From CATOSD01 sp965226695 (lineage in GTDB: Bacteria > Chloroflexota > Dehalococcoidia > Lucifugimonadales > CATOSD01): DNA of 64,000 nucleotides. The position numbers and the translations under genes were made by a program. The notes under the pieces were generated by a model that saw nothing but the letters and a program-made list of their open reading frames with translations, did no database searches and had not been told where the DNA came from. The stretch spans positions 2,480,001 to 2,544,000 of the forward strand of contig OZ245405.1 of assembly GCA_965226695.1 (NCBI GenBank), in the 5' to 3' direction. Shown one piece after another: positions 24,698-33,515 of this stretch (its first letter is position 1; every line of letters begins with the position of its first letter).

Positions 24698-26686
24698 TCA
24701 CCAGCCGGGGACGTCGGGCGGCTCGCGCATGGCGAGCTCGACGTACCGTTCGGCGTCTTCCTCCAGCAGCAGCCGCTGCGACACCAGCCTCTCGCACGCG
24801 GCGGCTACGGCCCTCACGTAGCTGGCGCGAGTGGGGTAGCGCTCGCGAATCGACGGGCGCGGATCGCCGGCGCGGTTGCGTTCTTCCGCGTCAGCGGCGA
24901 AGGGCAGATAGCTGCCGAGCGTCCCCGACTGCGCCTGGCCGGCGGAGCCGTCCGGCCTGTAGTTCCAGCCGGTGTAGGTGGCGACAGGCGTCTCGACGTG
25001 GGGCGTGCGTATGCCGGCGACCTCGTTGCCGTCGGCGTCGACCTGGGATATCAGCACGGCGTACTCGCGGCCCTTGTCCTCCACGGGCGGATCCCCCGCA
25101 ATGATGCCCTTGTCGAACATCGGGCCGTGGTCCTGCACGTACAGACGGTTTGTCTGGTCGGGGTGCTCCACGCCCGCGATGGACGGGAACCGCGACCTGG
25201 CGACGTCGGCGGGAACGGCCGTCTCGTCGCGGCGGGTGGGAACACGGCTCTCGGGCGGCGCCACGCCGGACGTTGCCCAGTCGTCCAGGCGGTCCAGCAG
25301 CGCTCGCAGCAGAGGCGTGGTGTTAAGCGGGTTGGACGGGTGCCGGTGGTTGCCCTCCCGCGGGCCGCCCAGCGGGTCGGCGTTGTGCTGAGAACCCGCG
25401 AAGAGGAACACCCGCGCGCGGTCGTGGTCCGGCAGGTCGCCGCCGAGCGAATCGGTGTGTACCAGCGAGCCGCGCCGGTCCCAGTACTCGGACGCGGTCT
25501 GCGTGTGGATGACCAGGGGATCAGTATCGGGCCTCTTCAGAATGCCGTCAATCTTGCCGGTTAGGGCGTCGGTGGTGACCGGGTAAGCAAACGGGAACTG
25601 GTCGGACGGGTAGAGGCGGTCGTTGTGCTGGCGCGGGAACCGGCCAGGCTGGGCGAAGCGGTAGTTGAGAATCACGCGCCCACCGCCCGATACGTGCGGG
25701 GAGATTGCGTCGAATACGCGCCGCCCCGTCGCGTCCTCGTTGAACCCACGGTACACGAACTCCCGCAGGAAGCGACCGCTCTGCGAGCGCCCCCAGCCGT
25801 ACACCCGTTCGATGCCGTCCCCATTACACCTGAGCGGGTTGGGCGTGCCGTCCGAGTCGGCGTCGTCGCGCCGCAGGAACGACAGCAGGTCGCGAGCGCC
25901 GGTGAATCCCAGTCCGAGCACTCGCGGGTCCTTCGCCTCGTAGATCAGTTCGTACAGCCAGCCGGGCCGAAATCCCTCAGGCAGGTGGCACCAGTAGGGC
26001 GACGGCTCTGCCAGGCCGTCGTCGCCCACCGACGCGAACCGCCACTGGTCGGCGGGGATGGCGACGCGATGGTCGCGCTCGTACTCGCGGACGGTGAACG
26101 TGCAGGCGGCCGTGTCGGTCGAGACGGCCTCGTAGCTGTCGGTGTAGTGGTTGCCGCTGAGGGGAAGGGCGGTCACGCCGGGCTCGTCGACCATGAACTC
26201 GGTCCGCACCGCGCCGGTGATGGGTGCGTCGTCCATGCTCGCGACGGGCAGCCGCATCGTCAGGCGTCCCGCGCCGGGGCTGATGTCGCCCTGCCAGCCC
26301 GACCATACGACGGTGTAGCCGCGGCGCATCAGGAAGCCGTTGCCGGCGTGCTCTCGCGCGGACGGCTGGTTGTCGTGAACGGCGTCGTTGAAGAACTGCA
26401 GGCAACGCATGTTGCCGCGGTTGTTGACGTCGTACAGAATGCGGCGGTTGCCGCGCTCCACGTCCGCGGGCTTGAGCATGTAGAAGTCGGCGGAGTACTC
26501 GACAAGCCCATCGGCGTTGCGCGGGGCACGCTCGAGGTCTACCACGTCGCTGAACTCGGGCGCCCCCGGGTCGATAGCGAATTCCACTCGGCCCGACAGA
26601 CGTTCGTAGGGGCCGACGTCGCCGAAGCTCTCACCCTCCGCGAACGGCTCTCGGAGGTCGATTACGAGTCTGGTCTGAGCGTTCAT
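24698..26686 (-). CDS. Alpha/beta-hydrolase domain protein (Abhydrolase_10-like)
   Basis: A 662-residue protein with a beta-rich N-terminal half and an alpha/beta hydrolase core. The nucleophile elbow is probably in YGWGRSQSGRFLREFVY (GxSxxG, GRSQSG). Other marks are SGWQGDISPG and VFLFAGSQHNADPLG, where the His may complete the triad. The sequence agrees with large uncharacterised hydrolases found in marine bacteria. The start ATG 26686 has GGAGG 9 nt upstream; a longer frame to 26758 exists. No signal peptide is seen, so it is presumably cytoplasmic. Confidence 0.8.
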   Translation of the reverse strand: MNAQTRLVIDLREPFAEGESFGDVGPYERLSGRVEFAIDPGAPEFSDVVDLERAPRNADGLVEYSADFYMLKPADVERGNRRILYDVNNRGNMRCLQFFNDAVHDNQPSAREHAGNGFLMRRGYTVVWSGWQGDISPGAGRLTMRLPVASMDDAPITGAVRTEFMVDEPGVTALPLSGNHYTDSYEAVSTDTAACTFTVREYERDHRVAIPADQWRFASVGDDGLAEPSPYWCHLPEGFRPGWLYELIYEAKDPRVLGLGFTGARDLLSFLRRDDADSDGTPNPLRCNGDGIERVYGWGRSQSGRFLREFVYRGFNEDATGRRVFDAISPHVSGGGRVILNYRFAQPGRFPRQHNDRLYPSDQFPFAYPVTTDALTGKIDGILKRPDTDPLVIHTQTASEYWDRRGSLVHTDSLGGDLPDHDRARVFLFAGSQHNADPLGGPREGNHRHPSNPLNTTPLLRALLDRLDDWATSGVAPPESRVPTRRDETAVPADVARSRFPSIAGVEHPDQTNRLYVQDHGPMFDKGIIAGDPPVEDKGREYAVLISQVDADGNEVAGIRTPHVETPVATYTGWNYRPDGSAGQAQSGTLGSYLPFAADAEERNRAGDPRPSIRERYPTRASYVRAVAAACERLVSQRLLLEEDAERYVELAMREPPDVPGW

Positions 26687-27178
26687 GCTGTGCGGCCTCC
26701 GGTAGGCAGGGTAGAGAGCATCGGCGTGCTGCAATTCTAGGGGAACAGCCTCTCGCACTCAAGCGGGGGATGCCAACGTAGCTCGCCGGAGTGCGGCAGG
26801 CGGTGCAGAAGTGGCCGGCCTGGGCAGACGGGAGAGGGCCGAATGCTGCCTAAGGCTGGGTTTTTCCGCGAAATTTGTCTCATTCCGCCTCATTCTGTCT
26901 CTTTTCCTAGCTGGGGACCCTGGCGGTTCGGGCTGCTTGGAAGACCTGGCGAGAACATATCTGGGAACGGGAGACGCCAAATTGGACCGAAATGAGACAG
27001 GTCGGCAAGGGGTCCCGATTCCCATCCCTGGTGGCCGGTAGGCGGGGTCGGTCCCTCGCAAGATGGAGAGTAGCACGGATGTGCGTGGCTTTCCAGGAGG
27101 GTTGGCAAAATCGGAGCCTGTCCCAGTCGCAGCCGGCGTCCAGCCGAACTGGGACAGGCCCACACAACTCACTTCGAG
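26687..27178. other. Noncoding 492-nt region with inverted repeats
   Basis: No gene is recognised. Two dyads stand out: GCCTGTCCCAGT (27116-27127) pairs perfectly with ACTGGGACAGGC (27148-27159) across a 20-nt loop, close to the end of the GcvT-like gene. A looser pair, GTCTCATT near 26876 and AATGAGAC near 26990, encloses 110 nt. The perfect 12-bp stem is not followed by a T-run on either strand, so it may be a mobile-element end or an RNA structure rather than a terminator. Confidence 0.5.
27116..27159. repeat. Perfect 12-bp inverted repeat
   Basis: The arms at 27116-27127 and 27148-27159 are exact reverse complements, loop 20 nt. It lies 20 nt past the stop of the GcvT-like gene. It could stabilise the 3' end of that transcript or belong to a dispersed element. 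Confidence 0.6.
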
Positions 27179-28420
27179 TTACAGCTTGGACTTGGGGCGC
27201 TCCTTGGTGGGGTCTACGAAGGGCACGCGCACCACCTCGGCGTCCACGACGCCGCTGGCGGGAAGCATGGCCTTGAGTGGCGTGCCGCGCCGCCAGTGCG
27301 ACTTAGGCATCACGGCCAGCGCTATGTTCGACTCGAGGTTCGGCGACCAGAACGCGCTCGTAATGTACCCCAGGTGCTCCCCATCCTCGGCGCTGAGCAC
27401 AGGATAGAAGCTCTCGTTGTACCAGACGATAGGGTCGCCGCCCAGCTTCAGCCCTACCAGGCGCTGCCGCACGCCCTGCTCCTTTATGGCGGCCAGCGCG
27501 TCTTTGCCGATGAAGTTCGGCTTGCTGAGGTCCACCTGCCAGCCAAGCCGGACCTCGTAGGGGTTATTCTCGATGTCCATATCCTGCCCATAGGACAGTA
27601 TGCCCGCCTCCAGCCTGCGCAGGTGGCTTGGCGCGATAACGCGCAGGTTGAACTCCTCGCCCTGCTCCAGGATGTGCGGCCAAACGTCGTCGGCGTGGAT
27701 GGTTGCGTCGTGCAGATAGATCTCGAAGCCCACCTCGGCCGAGAAGCCGGTGCGCGAGATGGTCACGTCGTGGCCGTTGAGCTTGTCGCGAATGAGGCCG
27801 TAGTATGGGATATCGCGGATGCGGGGACCAAACATCTTCTCCATCAGCGCCGCAGACTTGGGGCCCTGTATCTGTACGGGGGCGACGTCGATCTCGTTGA
27901 TCTCGACGTCGTAGCCGGCACTCGCGTTGACGCCCTGCGCCCAAAGCAGCACGTCGGAGTCGGATATGCTGAACCAGAACTCGTCCTCCGCCACCCGAAG
28001 CAAGACCGGGTCGTTTATGATTCCGCCAGCACGGTTGCACAGAATCACGTACCGCGCGGTCATCGCCGGGAGCACCTTTGCAACATCGCGAGTGATGAGC
28101 AGGTTCACGAAGTCAGCGGCGTCCGGGCCCTTGACCTGTATCTGGCGCTCGCAGGCGACGTCCCACATCGTCACGTGGTCGGTAAGGTACCTGTACTCCT
28201 CGATAAGCCCGCCGTCCTCCGGCCTTATGTACGCCCTGGGGTGGTAAACGTGGTTGTAGGTGGTGTAAGCCCAGGCCCCGGCCTGCTTCGACAGATGCCA
28301 CCAGGGGGACTTCCTTACACGCGTAGATATCAGCATCTGTGCGTCGCTGTTCCCACTCTGCCGGAGATTTACCGGCACGCGGCGCTGCTTGAGTTTGTCG
28401 ATTACGAGGTTTTGGGCCAT
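27179..28420 (-). CDS. GcvT-fold methyltransferase, DmdA-like
   Basis: A 413-residue protein with the aminomethyltransferase (GCV_T) fold, the family that moves a methyl or methylene group to tetrahydrofolate. The N-terminal phrases RVRKSPWW and YTTYNHVYHPR, then CERQIQVKGPDAADFV and SRTGFSAEVGFEIYL, resemble DMSP demethylase (DmdA) more than canonical GcvT, as recalled from memory. Its own start is ATG 28420 with AGGAGG 8 nt upstream. The MTHFR gene lies 86 nt upstream on the same strand, supporting a role in feeding C1 units into folate. DMSP as substrate is inference; a methylated amine is the alternative. Confidence 0.85.
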   Translation of the reverse strand: MAQNLVIDKLKQRRVPVNLRQSGNSDAQMLISTRVRKSPWWHLSKQAGAWAYTTYNHVYHPRAYIRPEDGGLIEEYRYLTDHVTMWDVACERQIQVKGPDAADFVNLLITRDVAKVLPAMTARYVILCNRAGGIINDPVLLRVAEDEFWFSISDSDVLLWAQGVNASAGYDVEINEIDVAPVQIQGPKSAALMEKMFGPRIRDIPYYGLIRDKLNGHDVTISRTGFSAEVGFEIYLHDATIHADDVWPHILEQGEEFNLRVIAPSHLRRLEAGILSYGQDMDIENNPYEVRLGWQVDLSKPNFIGKDALAAIKEQGVRQRLVGLKLGGDPIVWYNESFYPVLSAEDGEHLGYITSAFWSPNLESNIALAVMPKSHWRRGTPLKAMLPASGVVDAEVVRVPFVDPTKERPKSKL

Positions 28421-28505
28421 TCCGGCGCCTCCTACTAGATGGTGGATTATGTATTTCGACAAGACGCCAATAATCGAGAAGCAAGCTCAGCTCGCGCAAG
28501 TGTTT

Positions 28506-29450
28506 CTATAGGCCGCCTCCCTCAATCCAAGCTCTCTCCAAAGCCCCTTCCTCCTGGACGGGGGAAGGTTGGGATGGGGGTGACAGCCCCGCCTCCGCCA
28601 GAATCGCGGGGATGCGGGCCTCCCATCCGATAGCCATGACGTGAACGCCCTGGCACATTCCGCGCAGTTCGCGAATGAGCCTGGCGGCGATTTCGACGCC
28701 GGCGGCAGCAGGGTCCGCGGCGGCCTCCATCTCGTCGATGAGCGGCTGCGGCACGTGCACCCCCGGCAGCCTGTCGTTGAGGAAGCGGGCCATTCTCGCC
28801 GACTTCAGCACGATTACGCCAGCGAGCACGGGTACGCCGGACCGGCCGGCGCTCGACATGAACGACTCGAACGCGGCCGGATCGTAAACTGCCTGAGTCT
28901 GGAAGAATGCCGCGCCGAGACGCGCCTTGTCCTCCATGCGGGCCAGCTCGCGTTCCACGTCGTCCGCGCCGGGATTGACCACGGCGCCGGCGAACAGCGT
29001 GGTCGTGCCGGACAGCCGGTTGCCGTGCAGATCGGCGCCGGCGTTCAGGTCGCGTGCGGCCTTCAGGAGGGACTCGGCCCTCAGGTCAAACACTCCAACC
29101 GCGTCCGGGTGGTCGCCCGCGCCGGGCGGGTCGCCGCTCATGCAAAGCAGGTTCGTCACGCCAAGCGCGGACGCCGCGAGCATGTCGGCCTCCAGCGCGA
29201 TGCGGTTGCGGTCGCGGCCCGTGAACTGCACGATAGGCTCGATGCCCCGCCCGAGGAGCGCGTGGGCTGCCGCGATGGGCGACATGGCCATGTTCGCGCC
29301 CGCCGAGTCTGTCAGATTTAAGGCGTCAACCCAGCCCCGCAGCAGGTCCGCCCGTTTGAACAACGGACGGAGGTCGGTTCCCTTGGGAGGGTTCAACTCC
29401 GCGGTGACAGCGAACTCTCCGGACTCGAGGGTTTTCGAGAACGCCTGCAA
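28506..29450 (-). CDS. Methylenetetrahydrofolate reductase-like protein
   Basis: A 314-residue protein with the MetF TIM-barrel. The N-terminal glutamate is in AVTAELNPPKGTD; flavin and folate contacts appear in ALNLTDSAGANMAMS, FTGRDRNR, LLCMSGDPP and FFQTQAVYDP. It lacks any extra C-terminal domain. Start is TTG at 29450. The last 28 residues (GLSPPSQPSPVQEEG and on) are encoded by a dispersed palindromic repeat rather than conserved sequence. The neighbours, a GcvT/DmdA-like gene and an RdhA-like gene, suggest a C1-folate module. Confidence 0.88.
   Translation of the reverse strand: MQAFSKTLESGEFAVTAELNPPKGTDLRPLFKRADLLRGWVDALNLTDSAGANMAMSPIAAAHALLGRGIEPIVQFTGRDRNRIALEADMLAASALGVTNLLCMSGDPPGAGDHPDAVGVFDLRAESLLKAARDLNAGADLHGNRLSGTTTLFAGAVVNPGADDVERELARMEDKARLGAAFFQTQAVYDPAAFESFMSSAGRSGVPVLAGVIVLKSARMARFLNDRLPGVHVPQPLIDEMEAAADPAAAGVEIAARLIRELRGMCQGVHVMAIGWEARIPAILAEAGLSPPSQPSPVQEEGALERAWIEGGGL
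28530..28585. repeat. Dispersed palindromic repeat at the 3' end of the MTHFR gene
   Basis: The stem CCTTCC (28546-28551) / GGAAGG (28563-28568), with flanking runs of C and G, matches the common extragenic repeats of the type that reads SPVQEEG or SPRERG when translated. It has been absorbed into the coding frame of the MTHFR gene. Confidence 0.6.
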
Positions 29451-29482
29451 CGGCTCACCTCATAGAGCGGTTGATTCCGGTC

Positions 29483-30733
29483 TCAGGCAACGTCGAAAGT
29501 GGTCTCGCCCTTGTCGAGCACACTCTTGACATCGTTGGCGAACTCGCCGAGTTCGGACGCGGTCGGCACGTCCGTCGAGCTTAGCTTCTCCTTGAACTTG
29601 CGATACAGCCAGTCTTCCTCCCGCCCACGCGGAAAGTCGAAGAAGTCGCGGCTGAAGTGCGGCAGCTCACCGGGGCCAAAGCGCCCCTTGCCGGCAATTG
29701 AGTAACCCTCCAGGTTCTCGGTGCCCTTGCCAAGCACCTCGCCGGTCTCCACGTAGTGCTCCATGACCGGCTTCATGCCGTAGCGCTGTATCGGGCACAC
29801 GATCATGCACACGGCGCAACCGTGGAAGGTGACCATCAACGGCCTGCAGCGCTCGTAGATGACCTTGTTCTTGCGAACACCGCGCCACCAGACCTTGTCC
29901 CGCGTGAGCGCGCGTCCGGGGCAGCGGTTGACGCAGACCTGGCATTGCTGGCAGAACTTCTCAATGCCGTAGTCCTGCGGCTGGTCGTATGTCACCGGCG
30001 CGTCGGTGGTGATGAGCATCAGCCGGGAGCGCGATCCGAAGTGGGGTGAAAGCAGCTGGCCGTTGGCTCCGAGCTGCCCCAGCCCGGCGGCGACGAACAG
30101 GGGAATGTACGGCCCGCTGCAGTCGCTGCCGTCGTGAATCTGGGCGCGGTAGCCCCTGGACCTGATGTAATCAGCGATGTCCATGCACCGCGCCTGCTGG
30201 GCCTCGTATGTCTCGAAGCGGGCGCGGTCTGCCTTCATGCCGGGTCCGCTCTGGGTCTGCACGTAGTCCTGTTCGAACGCGAGGCAGATGGCGTGCTCGA
30301 ACTTGGCCCAGCGCTTCTTGGCGGCATACGTGTAGTGGCGGTCGTGCCTGGTGAATCCCACTTCGCCGAACCCCAGCTCGCGGGCCAGACGCCGGATGTC
30401 CTCCGTGAGGTCCTCGTCCGGAGCGGGCGTCCCCGAAGCCTCCACATCCGCCGAGTGCAGCGCCGCTTCGTACATCGGTTCCATCCGAGCGTCCTGAACC
30501 TTGCGGAACTCCGTCATGTCCTGGGGCTGCGTCACCAGCGCCCACTGGCGGTCCGCGGAATGGTCTATCGCCTGGCTTTCGAGAGGGTACTCCCTGCTGT
30601 AGAAGGCCACGTCAGCCGGTTCCTGCGTAATACCGGGCACGCCGGCCAGATCCTCGGCAACCGGAATCTCGACGTCAGGGTCGCCGGCCCTTCTGCCAGG
30701 TCTTCTCACCTTGTGACTCAGCGGCTTTCCCAT
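29483..30733 (-). CDS. Reductive-dehalogenase-like corrinoid/FeS protein
   Basis: A 416-residue protein resembling cytoplasmic RdhA proteins (QueG-related cobalamin fold). Two iron-sulfur sites occur in the C-terminal half: CQQCQVCVNRCPGRAL, a full 4Fe-4S motif, and the split set Cys-x10-CAVCMIVCP, the arrangement typical of RdhA. The middle holds GLGQLGANGQLLSPHFG and RLMLITTDAPVTYD, common in this family. There is no TAT signal (VRRPGRRAG is not followed by one) and no rdhB anchor, so it is not a membrane respiratory dehalogenase. The start ATG has GGAGGAG. A catabolic dehalogenase or a corrinoid demethylase role is possible. Confidence 0.82.
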   Translation of the reverse strand: MGKPLSHKVRRPGRRAGDPDVEIPVAEDLAGVPGITQEPADVAFYSREYPLESQAIDHSADRQWALVTQPQDMTEFRKVQDARMEPMYEAALHSADVEASGTPAPDEDLTEDIRRLARELGFGEVGFTRHDRHYTYAAKKRWAKFEHAICLAFEQDYVQTQSGPGMKADRARFETYEAQQARCMDIADYIRSRGYRAQIHDGSDCSGPYIPLFVAAGLGQLGANGQLLSPHFGSRSRLMLITTDAPVTYDQPQDYGIEKFCQQCQVCVNRCPGRALTRDKVWWRGVRKNKVIYERCRPLMVTFHGCAVCMIVCPIQRYGMKPVMEHYVETGEVLGKGTENLEGYSIAGKGRFGPGELPHFSRDFFDFPRGREEDWLYRKFKEKLSSTDVPTASELGEFANDVKSVLDKGETTFDVA

Positions 30734-30766
30734 CTGACTCCTCCTCCAGTGTCCCAGGCCTGGCCT

Positions 30767-33235
30767 CTAAACCCGCATCTTCTCGCCGGCAGGGTCGTAG
30801 AGCGGCTCCTTTGCGACGGTCGCGGGTAACCGCTCGCCAAAGTAGACCACGTCCACGCTGGTGCCCGGCGAGGCATGAGATGTGGGAAGGTAGCCATACA
30901 ATATGCCGCGGCCTACGGTGTGCCCGTAGTTCGCGCTGGTAGCGTATCCCAGCACCCTATCACCGTCCACGATAGGCTCCTTGCCCACGACCACAGGGTT
31001 AGGGTCGTCCAGAGTCATGCAGCGCAGCCTGCGCTCCACGCCCCGCGCCCGGATTTCGCGCAGCGCCTCGCGCCCGATGAAGTCGCCCTTGCGCATCCGA
31101 ACGGCGAAGCCCAGCCCCGCCTCGTAGGGGTTGTAGCCGGTGTGGATGTCGTTGCCCCAGAGTCTGTAGCCCTTCTCCAGGCGCAGCGAGTCGAAAGCGC
31201 CGCCGCCGCCGGCTACGAGGCCGAGCGGTTGACCGGCCTCCCAGAGCGTATCCCACAGCCGCAGGCCCATCTCGGTGGGCGCGTACAGCTCCCAGCCAAG
31301 CTCGCCCACGTAGGATATGCGCAGCGCCAGCACCGGCACCTCACCGACGGTGACGTGCTTCGCGCGGAGATAGGGAAACGCCTCGTTGCCCACGTCCTCG
31401 GAACACACGCGGGCCAGCACGTCACGCGCCCGCGGCCCCCACAGCCCGAGGGTGCAGAAGGCGGAGGACAAGTCGGACAGGGAAACCAAACCGTCCGCCG
31501 GCAGATGCGAGCGAATCCAGTCCAGGTCGTGCAGGCCCATGGGACCGCCGGTCACAACCAGGAAGCGGTCCTCAGCCAATCGCGTAACGGTCAGGTCGCA
31601 CTTGATGCCGCCGCTCTCCGTGAGCATCGACGTGTAGGTGACGGCGCCGATGGGCCGGTCCATCTGGTTTGCCGCGAGACGTTGCAGCGCCCCAAGAGCG
31701 CCGGGGCCGGCGATCTCGAACTTGGCGAACGGCGTCAGATCGAACAGCGCGGCACGTTCGCGCGCGGCCGCGTGCTCGGCCGCGACGGTGGGGGACCACT
31801 CCCGGGCGGCCCATCCCTCGCGGGATGTTCCGCGCGGACTGAGTGAGTCCAGCAGCGCCTCGTTCGCGGCGTGCCACTGGGGCCGCTCCCAGCCGGCGGC
31901 CTCGAAAAAGACGGCGCCCAGCTCCTTCTGCCGCGCGAAGAACGGCGTCACGCGAACGTTGCGCGGGCTGGCGGGCTGCTGGCGCGGGTGGATGATGTCG
32001 TACACTTCGCGGTACTGCTGGGACGCCCTTTCCCGCACGTAGGGGCGCGCCAGTGCGTGGCCGTGGAATCGCAGCACGTCGGCCTCGCGCAGGTCCTCGC
32101 CCGGCTCGCCGTTCGCTATCCACTCGGCCATCGCCCGGCCCACGCCGCCCGCGTGCGTGATCCATACCGCTTGGGCGGACCAGAAGCCGCGGAAGTCGGG
32201 CGATTCTCCGAGCACCGGAAAACCGTCCTGTGTGAAAGAGAACAGGCCGTTGAACCGGCGCGTCAGGTCCGCGCCCTCCAGCGCCGGTAGCACGTCTCCC
32301 GCGACGGCCCGCGCGTGGGCGAAGTGGCGTGGCGTGTAGGGCATTTCGGCCGGCGGCGAAGCGGGGTCGGTGAAGTCTGGCACACCGTCAGGCTCCACCG
32401 CGAGCGGCTCGTGCCGGTACGAGCCGATTCCCACGCTCTCGCCCTCCTGCCGGAAGTACATCGCCTCGTCCTGGTGGCGCAGCAGAGGCAGGGAAATCTC
32501 CTCGCCCGCGCCCGCCAGCTCGCGCAGCGGCTCCGTCACGGCGTAGATGTGCTGCATTGGCGAGAGCGGTATCGGCACTCCGGCGAGAGCGCCGACCCTC
32601 GGTCCCCATATGCCAGCGCAGGACACGGCGAGGTCGGTCCGGATGGCGCCGGCGTCAGTGAGCACGGCGGTGACATGCCCGCGGTCGGTGTCGAAGCCGG
32701 TGACGCGAACGCCGCCGAAGAAGGCCGCGCCGTGCCGCTGGGCCTCGCGCGCCATCGCCTCGGCGGGCCGCGTGGCCCTGGTGTGCACGTCGGAGGGCAC
32801 GTAGATGGCGCCGAGTAGGCGCTTGGACAGCAGGGGGAAGAGGTCCCGCGCCTCCGATGGGCCGAGCAGGTGCGCCTCGACGCCCCAGCTCATGCCCAGA
32901 CCCACTTTGCGCTTGAGGTCCTCGAGCCGCTCCGGTGTCCAGGCTACTTCCAGGCTGCCGACGGACTTCGCGCAGGGTTCGCCGTCCAGATCCATGCCCG
33001 TCCAGAGGCTGACCGTGTAGCGGGCGAAGGCCGTCATCATCTTGGAAGGGTTGACCTGGAAGACGAGGCCGGGCGCATGGGAGGTGGAGCCGCCGGTCTC
33101 GAAGAGAGGTCCCTGGTCGACGACGACGATGTCACGCCAACCCAGCCGGGTGAGATGGTACGCGACGCTGCAACCTACGATTCCCGCGCCGATGATGACC
33201 GCGCGAGCCTGGCTCGGAACTGCAACGTCAGGCAT
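30767..33235 (-). CDS. Sarcosine/dimethylglycine dehydrogenase-like fusion
   Basis: An 822-residue fusion. Residues 10-400 are a DAO-type flavin domain: AVIIGAGIVGCSVAYHLTRLG then GGSTSHAPGLVFQ, the family's flavin loop. Residues 400-470 are the short FAO_M linker (GHALARPYVRERASQQYR). The rest is a GCV_T domain plus its C-terminal barrel (FEIAGPGALGALQRLAANQ; GELGWELYAPTEMG; GNDIHTGYNPYEAGLGFAVR). This architecture belongs to dimethylglycine/sarcosine dehydrogenases that demethylate N-methylglycines onto tetrahydrofolate. The start ATG 33235 was chosen because upstream frame sequence is not conserved. It heads a minus-strand run of C1 genes. Confidence 0.88.
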   Translation of the reverse strand: MPDVAVPSQARAVIIGAGIVGCSVAYHLTRLGWRDIVVVDQGPLFETGGSTSHAPGLVFQVNPSKMMTAFARYTVSLWTGMDLDGEPCAKSVGSLEVAWTPERLEDLKRKVGLGMSWGVEAHLLGPSEARDLFPLLSKRLLGAIYVPSDVHTRATRPAEAMAREAQRHGAAFFGGVRVTGFDTDRGHVTAVLTDAGAIRTDLAVSCAGIWGPRVGALAGVPIPLSPMQHIYAVTEPLRELAGAGEEISLPLLRHQDEAMYFRQEGESVGIGSYRHEPLAVEPDGVPDFTDPASPPAEMPYTPRHFAHARAVAGDVLPALEGADLTRRFNGLFSFTQDGFPVLGESPDFRGFWSAQAVWITHAGGVGRAMAEWIANGEPGEDLREADVLRFHGHALARPYVRERASQQYREVYDIIHPRQQPASPRNVRVTPFFARQKELGAVFFEAAGWERPQWHAANEALLDSLSPRGTSREGWAAREWSPTVAAEHAAARERAALFDLTPFAKFEIAGPGALGALQRLAANQMDRPIGAVTYTSMLTESGGIKCDLTVTRLAEDRFLVVTGGPMGLHDLDWIRSHLPADGLVSLSDLSSAFCTLGLWGPRARDVLARVCSEDVGNEAFPYLRAKHVTVGEVPVLALRISYVGELGWELYAPTEMGLRLWDTLWEAGQPLGLVAGGGGAFDSLRLEKGYRLWGNDIHTGYNPYEAGLGFAVRMRKGDFIGREALREIRARGVERRLRCMTLDDPNPVVVGKEPIVDGDRVLGYATSANYGHTVGRGILYGYLPTSHASPGTSVDVVYFGERLPATVAKEPLYDPAGEKMRV

Positions 33236-33515
33236 GATCTTGATGCCCCTTGGCCTTTTCAGAGGTACCGGCCCTATGAAGTTGTGGGATGCTACCACAC
33301 GCAAGGAGCAATGGGAATGGGTTTTAGGCGGCTTTCGGAGCGCAATTCCAGCAGCGGCGGCGTGCCGTGCCGGGCAGCCGCGCACCGGGTGGGCGGCGCC
33401 TACAGCGGCTTGACGCCCGCCGTTGCGTATGGCAGGTTATCTCTGAGCACCTTGCGGGGCTTACGAAGCGTGCTCAGTACGCAACTACCCTCCCATTAGA
33501 CAGAAAGGCCTATCC

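Noticed and set aside
29483..30733. Membrane respiratory reductive dehalogenase
   Set aside because: No TAT signal and no rdhB anchor gene; only the core FeS/corrinoid domain is present.
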